Notes: generated by a model from the letters alone, not told the origin. Shown: positions 1 to 11,100, numbered from the stretch's first letter. The stretch is DNA of 64,000 bases from Anodontia alba (GCA_964016985.1 OZ024828.1:10878610-10942609); one strand, 5' to 3'. A program made the numbers and translations.

Positions 1-165
1 TCAGCGTGTGCAGTCTGATCAGAATCTTAACTGGGCGCATTTTGAATAGCAAAGTTTCTTCCTGAGGACAACGTAGACTGTGATCAGACTGTACGTATAC
101 GCAAGCTGATTTGATTCTTCGCTGGGCGCGCATGTCAGAAGGTACATTGCCTCACGTTGCGGTTC
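1..165. mobile_element. F-family palindromic element (F1, a-type end), cut by window edge
   Basis: Right half of an F element. It has the GCGAAGACTC-like core, then ends in a tract matching the terminus of the complete copy at 39381-39618 (CTCACGTTGCGGTTC). The left half lies outside the window. A diverged F-like core fragment follows at about 226-262. Confidence 0.75.
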
Positions 166-369
166 AAATATGTCTCCGTCTATGACATGTATGTTACACA
201 GCACACGAAAATGGCCCTCATGCCTCATGCGGGCAACGAAAGCCCAGATCAGACTGCGCATCTGTAGACTAGATAGACGAACAGAGTGAACATGTGCGCA
301 AATGCACGGCTCAACCTTGGCCTTCGCTATTCGCATATGACCTAATACTGATAAGGGCCCAAGTCCCAT

Positions 370-1406
370 TGACGTTTTAATTGCAAATTACGCGATATGG
401 GAAATGCAGTATTTTGTGAGACATTATGCACACATGGATTTAGCAAATAACTCGTAAAATTCATTTGATTAATGTCAGTCTGATATTAAATACCTAAGAC
501 GAACGCTTCGGTACGATATTGTAGCCTATAACTACAAACTTTGTGATCAACCCTCACAGTTAAAAAATCATGAAATACAATGTTGTTTTGTTTTAAACAT
601 TGTAGGTGACCAACTCATCTTTATTTATCCGTCATTTAACCCATGCTAAACCTAAGTTTCACATGCAAAACTAACACTTAGATAAAGTTAGGCGAAAACT
701 AATGTCATTTCAGTCGTTGTTTCATTTCTTAATGTTTTCGTGTCTTCAGAGTGTATGGATTTGTCCTAGGGTATAACGGTATGAAATCCAGCCATCATTA
801 AACAATAAAATGAAAGCATACATTAAAGTCCAAGGACCTCTAAAATACTCTGCATAAGTGAACGCCATTCACGAATGTGCTAACTAAACGGGAAGTAAAT
901 TTTTGTCTAATTTTTTTTTTATCATTCGATGACAATAACATTTTCCTTGCATGCTTTTATTTATTAATGTAAACCGTCTTATTCTCAAGTGCGCCTAAGA
1001 TTTTATTTTAATTCTCAACCCGTTCGGCCAGCCATGTTTTTGCCAAATAACACTGTATATTCAGTAAACTTGGACCACGGTTTCACTGCATTTACAACAG
1101 ATTATAAAAAAAAAGATATTTTTTTTTTAGAGTTACTTAGCAATCGAAACGTAACCGTCATAGTAAACGTTACCGTTTCAAGTAAATAGCATTTCCGATG
1201 TACGAATACTTTGATGGCACACATCCCTTTAAGTAGACTGGCTCCAGTCGTTTTTGTTTTATATCTGTTTCTCTCTTTCTCTACATTATTTTTTTTTATC
1301 ATAATCCTCTTTAATCCAACTTCAAGTTACCTATGGCTGAACAAAAACTTTCTAGCCAAGGGACTGAAGTAAATGAAAATTCTACAAGCTATACAAGTGT
1401 TGTGTC

Positions 1407-1411
<5 letters not shown>
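370..1411. other. AT-rich stretch without recognised feature
   Basis: No convincing exon, repeat family or palindrome seen. The open frames on either strand near 989-1302 are short, overlap each other antisense and cross A/T runs. Confidence 0.5.
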
Positions 1412-1437
<26 letters not shown>

Positions 1438-1478
1438 AGAAGAAGAAGAAAAAGAAAGAAAAGAAAAGTAAAGAAAGG
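1412..1478. repeat. poly(A) followed by GAA/AAAG-rich tract
   Basis: A run of 27 A, then purine-only AGAAGAAGAA/AAAGAAAG sequence. Low-complexity; it could be an old retroposon tail, but no element body is recognisable upstream. Confidence 0.85.
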
Positions 1479-1595
1479 GTCTGGGGCCAGACTACCCTTT
1501 AAGTAGCTCTGTTTAATTTAGGCTGTAGTGTGTTTGTAAAGAGTTTTTCTTTTGACCGACGTAATGTTACTCTTATAGAAGGGGAAAATATTGTA

Positions 1596-1938
1596 CAGTC
1601 GACTCTCGTTATCTCGAAGTCAAAGGGACTCTCAGAAATACTTCGAGATATCCGTATCCCGACATATCAGATATGCAGACTTGAGGAAAAAAAATAATTC
1701 AAACAACCACATTTCATAAATGAATATGTAATTTGACTCCTGAAAATAGAGATATGCTGAAAATATTGTGGAGAAGAGAAGAAATTGCTCCTAATTTCTC
1801 CTCAGGAGCAATTTCTCTTCTTTTCCACATTATTTTATTACCTGTTGTCATAGTTTCATGCTAAAGCAGGGACCAGATTTTCACTTCGAGATAAGCGGTA
1901 ATTCGAAATAAGCGAGTTCGAGATAACGAGGTTCGAAT
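1596..1938 (+). mobile_element. C-family MITE, pogo/Tigger-like ends (C1)
   Basis: Starts CAGTCGACTCTCGTTATCTC just after TA and ends in the diverged inverted terminus (GAGATAACGAGG). Terminal repeats beginning CAGT with a TA target are characteristic of the pogo/Tigger branch of Tc1/mariner elements. The centre is a hairpin of GAGAAATTGCTCC-type arms at about 1775-1830. At about 340 bp with no transposase frame it is non-autonomous. The core is shared with copies at 3191, 15182 and 15623. Confidence 0.85.
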
Positions 1939-2108
1939 ATATTACGGTTCTAATGTTTTTGCGGAGTTGTCAATGCTTACTTACTTTTAACATTCTTGTT
2001 TTCGGATCACGAATGTGTTGTTTATGTACTGTGACACGTTGACGCGTGTATGCAAACAGTCTAGATCCCGATCTGAGGTCTCTTCAGGCTCCACACTGTT
2101 TGACATTC

Positions 2109-2153
2109 TGTTTTTTTTTTTTTGTTTTTTTTTTTGTTTTTTTTTATATATAT
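2109..2153. repeat. poly(T) with G interruptions and short TA run
   Basis: Three T tracts separated by single G bases, ending in TATATATA. Confidence 0.85.
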
Positions 2154-2598
2154 AGTTTTGTCTGAAGCGCTTATTTGTAAAATAGAAAATAGACTTTGTA
2201 CCTCATGCATGAAGCTTGAGGACGAATTTCACTTTGTTTTGGAATGCACCAGATATACCACAAACCTTAATACCGAATTATTATCGAAGACGACCTAACT
2301 GTTTAAATTAATCGAACTTTTTTAATCTGATGTTAAAAAGATACAGAGAAATTTGACAATATGTACTTTTAAAGCGTTTAAGGTTAGGGAGCAATACATT
2401 TTTCGATAGAACAGAAACACATGTACCTTCTCCATGTAACACGAATCACGATTTTGTAGGTTTCATAAATATTTTTTATCTTTATGTATTGTACATGTAT
2501 TATGCTATTATGTCATAAAAACTGTTTTGCATGTCACAAACCGCTGTCACATTGTTTGTAAGAATTGGGCTGTATGTTGTAACCGATGGGCCTGTTGG

Positions 2599-2868
2599 CA
2601 TTACGAAAACACGCCTATTCAAATACACTGAAAATTTTACAACCAAAAATGGCAATTTTTCAGATAAAAAATTCTGATATTTTTTCAAATTTCTGCTCAA
2701 AACATAGATTGTGGGTACTTGTTAGAACCGCCTCGTCGAGGCGGTTCTAACGAGTACCCAATTTGAGCAGAAATAACATAAATAATGTATACCCCTGTAA
2801 ACCCCAGTTTTACTGTATAAAATTGGGGTTTAAGGAGGTCAAAATTATATAGGTATATTTTCGTGATG
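2599..2868 (-). mobile_element. A-family hairpin MITE (A1)
   Basis: Begins CATTACGAAAACACGCCTAT and ends in the complement of the L terminus (GTATATTTTCGTGATG). The central palindrome has arms of about 32 bp meeting at CCTCG/CGAGG near 2730. One arm is partly eroded (GAGTACCCAATTTGAGC lacks the ACAATCTATG block). About 270 bp, no reading frame. The ends carry no obvious flanking duplication. Confidence 0.9.
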
Positions 2869-3141
2869 GCCTGGTGTCTATCAATAAACTTGTAACCATG
2901 GAAGTGTCCTAGATCCAAGGATGGAAGAGTCCACTCTAGAAAATCAAGGTTAAGGGTCAATCATTAAATCAAATGTTGTGGCGTTACCATTTGACTAATG
3001 ACTATCATTTGATCCTTAAAGTGCCATTTACAACAGAAATAGACGACATTCGGAAATATAATTTTTTTTTCAGAGAAAATTGACTGGACATTTCAACTGT
3101 ATCACCTACCTTGCCCTATTTTCTCTGTAAAATGAAAAGAA

Positions 3142-3142
<1 letters not shown>

Positions 3143-3190
<48 letters not shown>
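3143..3190. repeat. (TA)n microsatellite
   Basis: About 24 TA units, directly abutting the left end of C-family element C2. TA is also the target dinucleotide of that element class. Confidence 0.95.
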
Positions 3191-3193
<3 letters not shown>

Positions 3194-3520
3194 TCGACTC
3201 TCGTTATCTCGAATTCCAAGGGACTCTCTGAAATACTTCGAGATATCCGTACTTCGACATATCAGATTTGCAGAATTGAGGAAAAAATAATTCGTATAAC
3301 TACATTTAACAAATTTATATGTAATTGGACTCATGAAGTTAGAGATATATTGAAATATTGTGAAAAAGAGGAGAAATTGCTCCTCGGGAGCAATTTCTCC
3401 TCTTTTCCACAATATTTTTTACCTGTTGTTAGATTTTCATGTTTAGGCAGGGACCAGATTTTCACTTCGAGATAAGCGGTTATTCGAGATGAGCGAGTTT
3501 GAGATAACGAGAGTCAGCTG
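3191..3520 (+). mobile_element. C-family MITE, pogo/Tigger-like ends (C2)
   Basis: The clearest C copy. It has the left end CAGTCGACTCTCGTTATCTC after TA, and a right end GATAACGAGAGTCAGCTG before TA. Inside is the hairpin GAGGAGAAATTGCTCC/GGAGCAATTTCTCCTC near 3368-3404. TCGAGATA motifs recur along both halves, so much of the element folds on itself. Confidence 0.9.
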
Positions 3521-3522
3521 TA

Positions 3523-4162
3523 TTTGAAACCCTCGTCAACTATAATTTTGGATGGCACTTTAAGGGTTAACTATCTAAAAGTAACACCTTTACTATCTAT
3601 ATCTATATACGTCTTGGCGTTTTGTTCCACTGACATATCTATCCCATCTTTAACATTATCACCTATTTTGTCACTAAATATTTTAATCTGTGTATTCAGG
3701 ATCGATCAATAATGGCACAGCAAAGGTCACCAGCGAACTTATCTTGACTTGTGGCACCCCTATTGGAACCAGTTTAGGTGTGAAGTGTCACAAAAGATAG
3801 TTAAAGAACAAAAACAATATTGGAAAGTAAGAACCAATATTTCGACGCATAGCTTGATTTATCTTCCGTATTTTAACATATAAGTTAGTTTCAAATGGAT
3901 CCATTTTCCGATCTGACAAAAACATATTTGATTTAATTGCTGACCTAAATCATGCGTAAGGAAAGCAGATAAAAGAAGATATATTCATTTTCTACAATAC
4001 TATTGTGTGTTTCAATCAGCTCTCTAGAAAAGAGAGGTATTCTCTGATAACCTTTTTTTTTTTAAATTCTCCACGGAAGCATATTGTTGGTATTCACCAG
4101 AATCGTCCCGAGTCTCGCATTACGCGATTCCAGTGAACTACTACAATGTAAGGTTTCGCAGT
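3523..4162. other. stretch without recognised feature
   Basis: No exon-like or repeat-family sequence recognised. A short poly(T) lies at about 4052-4061. Confidence 0.45.
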
Positions 4163-4442
4163 CATGACGAAAACATGCCTATATAATTTTGACCCCCTTA
4201 AACCCCCCTTTTATATAGTAAAACTGGGGTTTACAAGGGTATACATTATTTTTCTTATTTCTGCTCAAAAACATAGATTGTGGGTACTCGTTAGAACCGC
4301 CTCGCCGAGGCGGTTCTAATGAGTACCCACAATCTATATTTTGAGCAGAAATATGAAAAAATATCAGAATTTTTCATCTGAAAATTTTCATTTTTTGGTG
4401 GTAAAGTTTTCAGTATATTTGAATAGGCGCTTTTTCGTAATG
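4163..4442 (+). mobile_element. A-family hairpin MITE (A2)
   Basis: The L end (CATGACGAAAACATGCCTAT, one change from consensus) is followed by the left-arm hairpin AAACCCCCC/TGGGGTTT. The central palindrome has perfect CCTCGCCGAGG at 4302-4312. The right half contains CTGAAAATTTTCA, and the R end is TTTTTCGTAATG. All three internal hairpins of the family are visible in this copy. Confidence 0.92.
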
Positions 4443-4445
4443 AAA

Positions 4446-4487
4446 ATAAAACCAAAATAATATCATGGTTATAAAGGCCAGTCTATG
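4446..4487. repeat. P-family fragment
   Basis: AATAATATCATGGTTATAAA followed by GGCCAGTCT matches a piece of the P element at 45712-45978 (ATAATATCATGACTATAAAG). Too short to show ends. Confidence 0.4.
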
Positions 4488-4689
4488 TAAAGGTAGGAGG
4501 CTGACGAACAAATAGATTGACAAGCAGGTGACAGGATACTGTCAAGTGATGAGTGACAGGTGAAAGTAAGAATGCTATTTTCCCAATCAAGAGTAAATAG
4601 AATAGTTCAAAGATGAAAAACAACAGCAACATTCCGCTGAATAAACTCTGTGGGTACATATAGATTGTTTGATGAAATCTCTTACACAT

Positions 4690-4907
4690 ATTTACGTCGA
4701 GTGGACTATTCTATCACAAATGTTTGGACCGGTCTATTTCCAAAAGCAGGATGTCTTGTTTGTTTTTATTATTGATATGTTTTATAGAAATTCCTGTAGT
4801 TAATGCAAACAGTGAAAATCCTGATCAGACGCCGCAAAACGCGGCATCTGGTCTGAATCTGCACTGTTTGCAAGTTACCCTTTTAAGGGCCCTCCAGAAT
4901 ATAATAG
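4690..4907 (+). mobile_element. G-family hairpin element (first of a cluster)
   Basis: Diverged left end (ACATATTTACGTCGAGTGGA) and the body TTTTATTATTG...ATAGAAATTCCTGTA. The hairpin is GATCAGACGCCGC/GCGGCATCTGGTC, followed by the shared CACTGTTTGC stem base. The right part ends at GGTTAACACATTTACG, where the next G copy begins. Confidence 0.75.
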
Positions 4908-5093
4908 GTTAACACATTTACGTTTTATTACTACGTTTTATAGAAGTTCCTGTAGTTAAAGCAAACTGTTAAAGCCCAGATCAGACGCCACAGAACGTAG
5001 CGTCTATAAGATGCCACAGAACGTGGCGTCTCGTCTGGGTCTGCACTGTTTGCCAGTTACCCTTTTTTGGGTGTCTCCAGACTACAATTAGTT
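4908..5093 (+). mobile_element. G-family element, second of cluster, duplicated hairpin head
   Basis: Begins GGTTAACACATTTACG and lacks most of the usual 5' body. The hairpin head is partly duplicated (GACGCCACAGAACGTAGCGTC then GATGCCACAGAACGTGGCGTC). It continues into CTGCACTGTTTGCCAGTTAC and ends at GTTAACACATTTACGCC, where a further truncated G start follows (5094-5150). Confidence 0.7.
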
Positions 5094-5157
5094 AACACAT
5101 TTACGCCGAGGGTACTCTTCAACCCAATTCTAAAACAGGTCCAATTCCGATTTAAAG

Positions 5158-5384
5158 GATGCCTGGCACACATTTAAGCCAGGGACATTGGCAAACAGTG
5201 TAGACCCAGATCAGACGCCGCAGAACGCGGCGTCTGATCAGTGTCGACACTGTTTGTATAAAGTAAAGAATTTCTGTAAACCATGGTAATAATAAAAACT
5301 AACCAGACACGCCTTTTACTGGAAAAGGACCAGTCCAAAGAGTTAAGGTAGAAGAATCCACTCAGCATAAATGGGTTAAATGCA
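5158..5384 (-). mobile_element. G-family hairpin element, inverted third copy of cluster
   Basis: Reverse orientation. GCCTGGCACAC and CCAGGGACATTGGCAAACAG lead into AGACGCCGCAGAACGCGGCGT, a near-perfect hairpin head, then the complement of the body (TTTCTGTAAACCATGGTAAT). It ends ATAAATGGGTTAA, the inverse of the TTAACCCATTTAT terminus. Head-to-head with the two upstream copies. Confidence 0.85.
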
Positions 5385-5389
5385 GAGGA

Positions 5390-6780
5390 ACGATCAGCCG
5401 CCGCGTTCGGTGCGTCTGAGCGTCTGATTCTGAGTGTTTAATACTTACCAGTGTCCCTTTCATTGAGACCTAATGGCATGAGTAACCAAGTCTTGTGTGC
5501 CGAACATTTTTTTTTTTTAATTTTTTATTACAATATATGAAACTATTGATTGTGTTGGAGTTTAACGACACGTCAACCCTTGTTGGTCATTTTGTGTCGT
5601 CTCCCAGAGAAAGGGAGAAAAGAGATAAAAAAGATAGTAGATAATAATGATAGTCCAAACGAATGGCTCCTAACTGTTGTTGCTTGCACATGGAATTCTG
5701 AAAGTTACAGGCTGGTTCCCTAGAGTTCTGTCAGTGATATGCATTTTGCGCATGAATTGTGTAAAAAGGACGAAAACATATTGATCAAAAAAAAGCAAGT
5801 GTTTTGTTGTTTTTTTTTTTTTTTTTTTTTGCAAATACCATATCAAATAGGGCGGCAATATTTCCATTTTATTCACATTCGCTTATGACACTGAAACAGT
5901 GGCACAAACGTGATTTATAGAGAATCGGTTTAGTTTCAGATAATGTCTTTTATGCGCCAGTCAAACTCTGCCCCGCTATGCAAATGTCTACAATGGCTGT
6001 CATCCATCACTTTCCATCATAGTTCCCATGATGCTCTACCATATAGACTGGTACACTTTATCTGGAATAAAACTGAAAAAAAAAAAAAATAATAAATGGC
6101 GATTAACTGGAAATCGGACTCCAGACGAACGTTGATCTGTAGATAGAGCACCACTCTACAGGATTTGCAAATACAAACAAAACTGGTCCGCCAAATGTGA
6201 AAAGGTTCCTTAATTAGAACTTGCGCACATCAAGATCCCGCACCGTTCTGCACATCCGCACAGAGCACTTAGATTCAACGTAACTTTTTGGACAAAGCTT
6301 TATTGGTCAAAGAATGTGTGGACGAAATTCACGGGTCCGAATCTTATTTCGCAAGCACATAGTCTGATCTAAACATGCGCATTAAAAAGATGGAATAAGG
6401 TATCTTTATACCCTGATGAGAGCTCATTATCAAAACCCAGTGAAGCAATTATTGGGATCTGTCTATTTTCCCCAACATTATCACCCTGATCTTTTGATTG
6501 CTTTACCAAAACATTGTAAAACACCGTCATCTCGTGCGATCATCGGAGCGTCACGACGTCTTTCACCTTTCATCAGGCCGCTAACAAGACTGCAGAAGAC
6601 TTACAGGGTCGTTCAATCTATCAAAACAATGACAGAAAAATGACAGATTTAGATAGAAAAATGGAGATATATTCCTTAATAGACTTGAATATTTTTTTTC
6701 GGTACAGTTTTTGCCAGATATTGAAGATGCATGTATGGAAATAAAATTGGAAAGATAACAATCCGACGAAAGCAGAAATA
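5390..6780. other. stretch without recognised gene; poly(T) at 5811-5830
   Basis: No repeat family recognised apart from homopolymers (5506-5527, 5811-5830, 6076-6089). The frame at 6416-6643 has no recognisable domain, and I do not call it a gene. Confidence 0.45.
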
Positions 6781-7252
6781 CAGTAAAACTTCAAGGACCC
6801 GAGCACTGATGGCTGGTTGATTCGAGCACTGATTGCTCAAGGACTCGAGCACTGATGGCTAGGTGACTCGAGCACTGATTGCTCAAGGACTCGAGCACTG
6901 ATGACTAGTTGACCCGAGCACTGATTGCTCGTTTCCCGTGGCTGATTCGAACACGTTTTTGAGTCCATAGGAAATCCTTCCGATAGCTCAAGAAAACAAA
7001 TATTTAGGGGTATTTTAGGGAATTTTTCTTATTTTAACATAAAAATGTATGTTGTGAGTACTCATTAGAATCGCCTCATTGAGGCGATTCTAATGAATAC
7101 ACTCAACATACATTTTTATACGAGAAGATCGAAAAGACATCCCTAAATTATCTTCTGCGCTTTAATTAACCCTTATTGGCTAGAAGTACTCAGGAACAAA
7201 TCAGAACAAATTTAATGGTTCCAAAAAAGTTCGAGCAACTGAGATTCGGCTG
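6781..7252 (+). mobile_element. B-family MITE, pogo/Tigger-like ends, with triplicated terminal segment
   Basis: Starts CAGTAAAACTTCAAGGAC after TA and ends near GAGATTCGGCTG, the inverse of the family start CAGTCGAACCTC. The subterminal CGAGCACTGAT region is repeated three times with 46-bp spacing (6795-6930). The centre is a hairpin of GTACTCATTAGAATCGCCTC and its complement around 7056-7110. The hairpin core resembles that of family A although the ends do not. Confidence 0.88.
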
Positions 7253-7370
7253 TGAACTCAACGAGGAAATTGACCACTGCTACTGTAGTATACACTTTAC
7301 AAGACCAGACTCAAACTTCTTTATTACATGTGATAATAATGATTATTGTTTCCATCTCAGGTAAACTACA

Positions 7371-7397
7371 GATAGATAGATAGATAGATAGATAGAT
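7371..7397. repeat. (GATA)n microsatellite
   Basis: Nearly seven perfect GATA units (27 bp) abutting a long palindrome on the right. Confidence 0.95.
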
Positions 7398-7488
7398 CTT
7401 ACATTCGTGGTCATTTCATATGAAATTTATGAAACGAGCCTTCGGCGAGTTTCATAAATTTCATATGAAATGACCAAGAATGTAAGAT
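7396..7488. repeat. near-perfect 93-bp palindrome
   Basis: Arms of about 44 bp: the left starts ATCTTACATTCGTGGTCATT, and the right ends AATGACCAAGAATGTAAGAT. The loop is the small TTC between GAGCC and GGCGAG. One arm contains TTTCATATGAAA, itself palindromic. No terminal repeats of a known family flank it. It may be a small foldback element of its own. Confidence 0.85.
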
Positions 7489-7525
7489 TCTGTTTGTATC
7501 ACATGACTTTTAAACTGTATTTATA

Positions 7526-7790
7526 AAATATATAGATTATATAGAAAAAATACCATTTATAGAAAAAAAGATGTTGTATTCAAACACAAATGTATAGATT
7601 ATATAGAAAAAAACATTTATAACAAAACGCCTATTACGTAAACCAGAGTGTTGTATAGAAACAAAATGTATAGATTATATTGAAAAAAATGTCCATGTAT
7701 GGTATATTTTATACATTTTTGTTTCGATGCAATACTTTTGAGGTCCACCTCTAAATATCCGAAACCATTTATAATGGAGATACCAGTGTA
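7526..7790. repeat. Q-family inverted-repeat element (Q1)
   Basis: Repeated blocks of ATGTATAGATTATATAGAAA in direct orientation, followed by the inverse TATTTTATACATTTTTGTTT, then GAGGTCCACCTCTAAATATC. The same blocks and the AGGGTCCACCTTCAAA tail occur at 42032-42400, so this is a dispersed element. Ends not defined. Confidence 0.6.
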
Positions 7791-7961
7791 TCTGCCGACC
7801 TGGTTTTTGCCTACTTGATTTTAAATATGTTAAGACGGAACATAGTGTATTTCTTGACATAAAGGATATTTATAAGTAATCGTGGAACCGATTTAAAATG
7901 CATTATGATGTTACAATAATAATTCTACAAAATATGTCACGTTTAACAATCTGAAATATTA

Positions 7962-8178
7962 TTAGCGCAAAGCATGCTAAATAAAAAAAATATTAGAAGA
8001 TGACATCTTGAAATATTTTTTCTTATTTTTCCCCTAAATAGGCTTTGACATTTCATGCAAATTGTCTCCTTTGGAGACAATTTGCATGAGATGTCAAAGC
8101 CTATTTAATGGGGCATATAAGAAAATAACTTCAATTTGTTGTCTGATGAATTTGCCAAATGAGTAGTGAAGGTTAAGG
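7962..8178. mobile_element. D-family hairpin MITE (D1)
   Basis: The centre is a long palindrome TTTCATGCAAATTGTCTCC/GGAGACAATTTGCATGAGAT at 8050-8095. It is extended outward by CTTTGACA and TGTCAAAG and flanked by the TTTTTCTTATTTTTCC motif that also precedes the A and E hairpins. Outer parts resemble the copies at 10101 and 23711. Confidence 0.8.
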
Positions 8179-8179
8179 A

Positions 8180-8938
8180 TTCTCTATTCAACAATGCATA
8201 AACCCTATAATGTTAGAAAATGTGTTATTTCTTTTGGCAAGAAAAATACATTTACGCTAAGAAAGTGCTAAATTTCAGATCACCGCTTTGTTTTCAGTTT
8301 AATTAATTGTCATAGGACATTAGATAAGTAAAGTCGATATTACATGAAAGGGACATTATAACGTTCTCAAGTTGTGTTTTAATAACCAATGCTTTAGAAG
8401 GTGTATCGAATTCAGATAAAATACATACCAAAATGATATTCAGTCATAATGGGAAGCAATAGTTCGCAGCCATATTTTGAATATTGCGTTAATTAGAAAA
8501 CATATTTAAACTGATTCAATAGCACTCATTTTCAAGATAATTAATTTTCAACAAAGTAAGGTCAAAGATACATTTCGAAAATTGAAATACGTAATAAATC
8601 ACAAGAACAAATTAATGTTAATGTGCCATCGATTTTCAAGAACAGGAAGCCATTACAAATCAAAGAACTCTGCATTATTACAATATTCTTCTTAGTATAG
8701 ACACCAAAATCATATTCTGGTTTATTTTTTTTTTTCAAGTTTTTTTTTTTTTTTTTTTTTTTGTAAAGGCTCACTGACAAGAGATTGTGATAAGATATGT
8801 TCCACTGGATTGCAGTGGTCAAACATTTGAGGTTAAATATGTTTGCTGCTTTGAACTATTTGGTATGCTAAATATAAATATTAACTAATTATACTGTAAA
8901 CATTTTCTTATTTCCCCAAGAAAATAAAAATGGGGAAA
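8180..8938. other. AT-rich stretch without recognised feature; poly(T) at 8742-8762
   Basis: Only homopolymer tracts are evident. Frames crossing the T run (8562-8822, reverse) are low-complexity. Confidence 0.45.
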
Positions 8939-9217
8939 CATCACGAAAACACGCCTATATAGTTTTGACCCCCTTAAACCCCACTTTTATATAGTAAAAC
9001 TGGGGTTTACAAGGGTATACAATATTTGTCTTATCTCTGCTCAAAAACATAGATTGTGGGTACTCATTAGAACCGCCTCGGCGAGGCGGTTCTAACGAGT
9101 ACCCACAATCTATGTTTCAAGCAGCAATATGAAAAATATCAGAGTTTTTTACCTGAAAATTTTTAGTTTTTGGAGGTAAAATTTTCTATATATTTGAATA
9201 GGCATGTTTTCGTAATG
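8939..9217 (+). mobile_element. A-family hairpin MITE (A3)
   Basis: Complete copy, with CATCACGAAAACACGCCTAT at left and GGCATGTTTTCGTAATG at right. The central palindrome has intact GGTACTCATTAGAACCGCC and its complement, around the loop CTCGGCGAG. 279 bp. Confidence 0.93.
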
Positions 9218-9290
9218 AAAAGTCCATTACAGTTTCAAATGGGAGAAGGTTTGAAATTCTCCTGATAAATACAACTACTACTAAAATGCA

Positions 9291-9334
9291 CAAAGCAGCA
9301 GCAGTAATAATAGTAATAGTAGTGGTAGTAGTAG
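9291..9334. repeat. AGC/AAT/AGT trinucleotide tract
   Basis: Short mixed trinucleotide run (GCAGCAGCAGTAATAATAGT then GTAGTAGTAG). Confidence 0.75.
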
Positions 9335-9685
9335 CTCTAAATATATATATGGAAGTTCAGCCATTTGATCTGTTTAGCCTGGCGTACTCCGTGTCAACGC
9401 TCCTTGTCAAAAAAGTCTATATCAAAACACAAATTATGAACATGAAAAAAATCAGGTTTATTATTATCGTGACTTCACGTCATAATCACGTATAAAACGT
9501 TATCACACATTTCTAAATGACATTAATCTATTTTGCAGTACATAAAACCGTTATCAAAACAAAGCATTGCGTTCTAAAATCAAGGCATACCGCTGTATGA
9601 AAATAAAACCTCTTATTTAAGTCATTTTGCTAATATGAAAATAGGATTTATTATGTTTCTTGGTAAACAGAACTGCAATCTACAT

Positions 9686-9903
9686 GAACCGCAACGGCAG
9701 AAAACGTACCTCCTGACATGTGCGCCCAAGGAAGACTCAAATCAGCCTGCGCATCCAGATTGTCCATATGAAGAAACCTTGCATCTTTGGCTGTCCAAAA
9801 TGCGCTCTGTGAAGATTCTGATCAGACTGCGCGAGTGCGCAGGCTGATCTGAATCTTCGCTGGGCGCACATGGCCGCAGGTACATTTCTTTACGTTGCGG
9901 CCC
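9686..9903 (+). mobile_element. F-family palindromic element (F2, a-type ends)
   Basis: Starts GAACCGCAACGGCAGAAAAC and ends with the inverse ATTTCTTTACGTTGCGGCCC. The cores ATGTGCGCCC..GAAGACTCAAATCAG and CTGATCTGAATCTTCGC bracket a shortened middle. Confidence 0.85.
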
Positions 9904-10100
9904 GAATTATATTGTGTCATGCGTTTTCGGTTTAATGCTTAATGCATTCTGACAGGTTGGCATTCACGGGTGATGACTGCATGTCTGAAATTGACATCAA
10001 GACTAGCTTCTGAAATTGACATCGTGAACTTTTTTTCTTCTGATGAAAATAACATATTTTCGGTTACTTTACCTTCGAAACGATTTTTTTTGTTTCTGAA

Positions 10101-10307
10101 CGCTTAGCACTCTGGGTAAAAGTTTCAGCAGGCAACATTTTGAAATATTTTTCTTATTTTTCTCCGGAAACAGAATTTGACATTTCATGCAAATTGTCTC
10201 CAATGGAGACGATTTGCATGAAATGTCAAATCCTGTTTTCTGGGAAAATTATGAAAAATATCACCAATTAGTCATCTGCTGTATTAGCCAAGAGAATGGT
10301 AAAGGTA
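10101..10307. mobile_element. D-family hairpin MITE (D2)
   Basis: Outer part CTTAGCACTCTGGGTAAAAG, then TTTTTCTTATTTTTCTCC. The hairpin is TTTCATGCAAATTGTCTCCA/TGGAGACGATTTGCATGAAA at 10183-10228. It ends AAGAGAATGGTAAAGGTAAA, the rough inverse of the start. Confidence 0.83.
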
Positions 10308-10690
10308 AAACTGTATCAAACTATTATTGAATAGAGAAATATGCCGTACGAAGGATATCTATATTTGAGAAAAATGGCCTTATGCCATATCCATGTAACT
10401 CTGCTTTCTGCAACTAAATACCTAGCTGTCATTTGAAGAATTTGGCATCCAAAAACGAACACATGTCCTGTCGCTAGTACTAACCACCACGATGGCAAAC
10501 GTGGACTCTTTGCAATACACAAATATTCCATACTGAAAAGTTCCAAGACCTGTTTTTAATTTAAATAGAAACGCTGTTTAAGGGTTGGCATGCTGAATTT
10601 GAAGAATTTGATAATGCATTTATAAAAAATATCAGCATGTTTCTTATTATACTGGCGATGTTTTTAATTAAATAACAAACCTTTTGTTGT

Positions 10691-10781
10691 TGAAAAAAAA
10701 AACAAAAAAAAAACAAAACAAAAAAAAAAACAAAACAAAAAAAAAAAACAAAAAAACAAAAAAAACAAAAAAAAACAAACA
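10691..10781. repeat. (AnC) low-complexity tract
   Basis: A runs of 4-10 separated by single C. Lysine/phenylalanine-rich frames across it on both strands are artefacts. Confidence 0.95.
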
Positions 10782-10929
10782 AATTAAACCTGAAAAGATG
10801 TTACTTATTTTCGTCCGCTGGCTTGAGACCAGATGTAGGCGGCTTTGTTCTTTTGATAAAGCATCTGAAAGATATATCACTCAAAGAATAATTTTAACCC
10901 TGAAAGCCCCAAGCAAACTTTGTAGCAGA

Positions 10930-11100
10930 TTATATTCTAAAAATATTTGTTTTTTCTATTTTCAGAGAAAATGCGTGTTGATATTTCATGTGAATCGTCT
11001 GCTTCACATTTAATGTCAAGACTTGTTCACTCTGAAAAATATAATAAATATAAAGAATGTCTCTGCTGTAGTTGTGATTAGCGCTCTAAGGTCTAAGAAT
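10930..11100. mobile_element. diverged D-family-like element
   Basis: GTTGATATTTCATGTGAATC, then GTCTGCTTCACATTTAATGT, gives a weak hairpin in the position of the D palindrome. The flank GCTGTAGTTGTGATTAGCGC resembles D outer sequence. Assignment uncertain. Confidence 0.5.

Noticed and set aside
10561..11013. Phe-rich and Lys-rich frames on both strands
   Set aside because: Direct translation of an A/C low-complexity tract.
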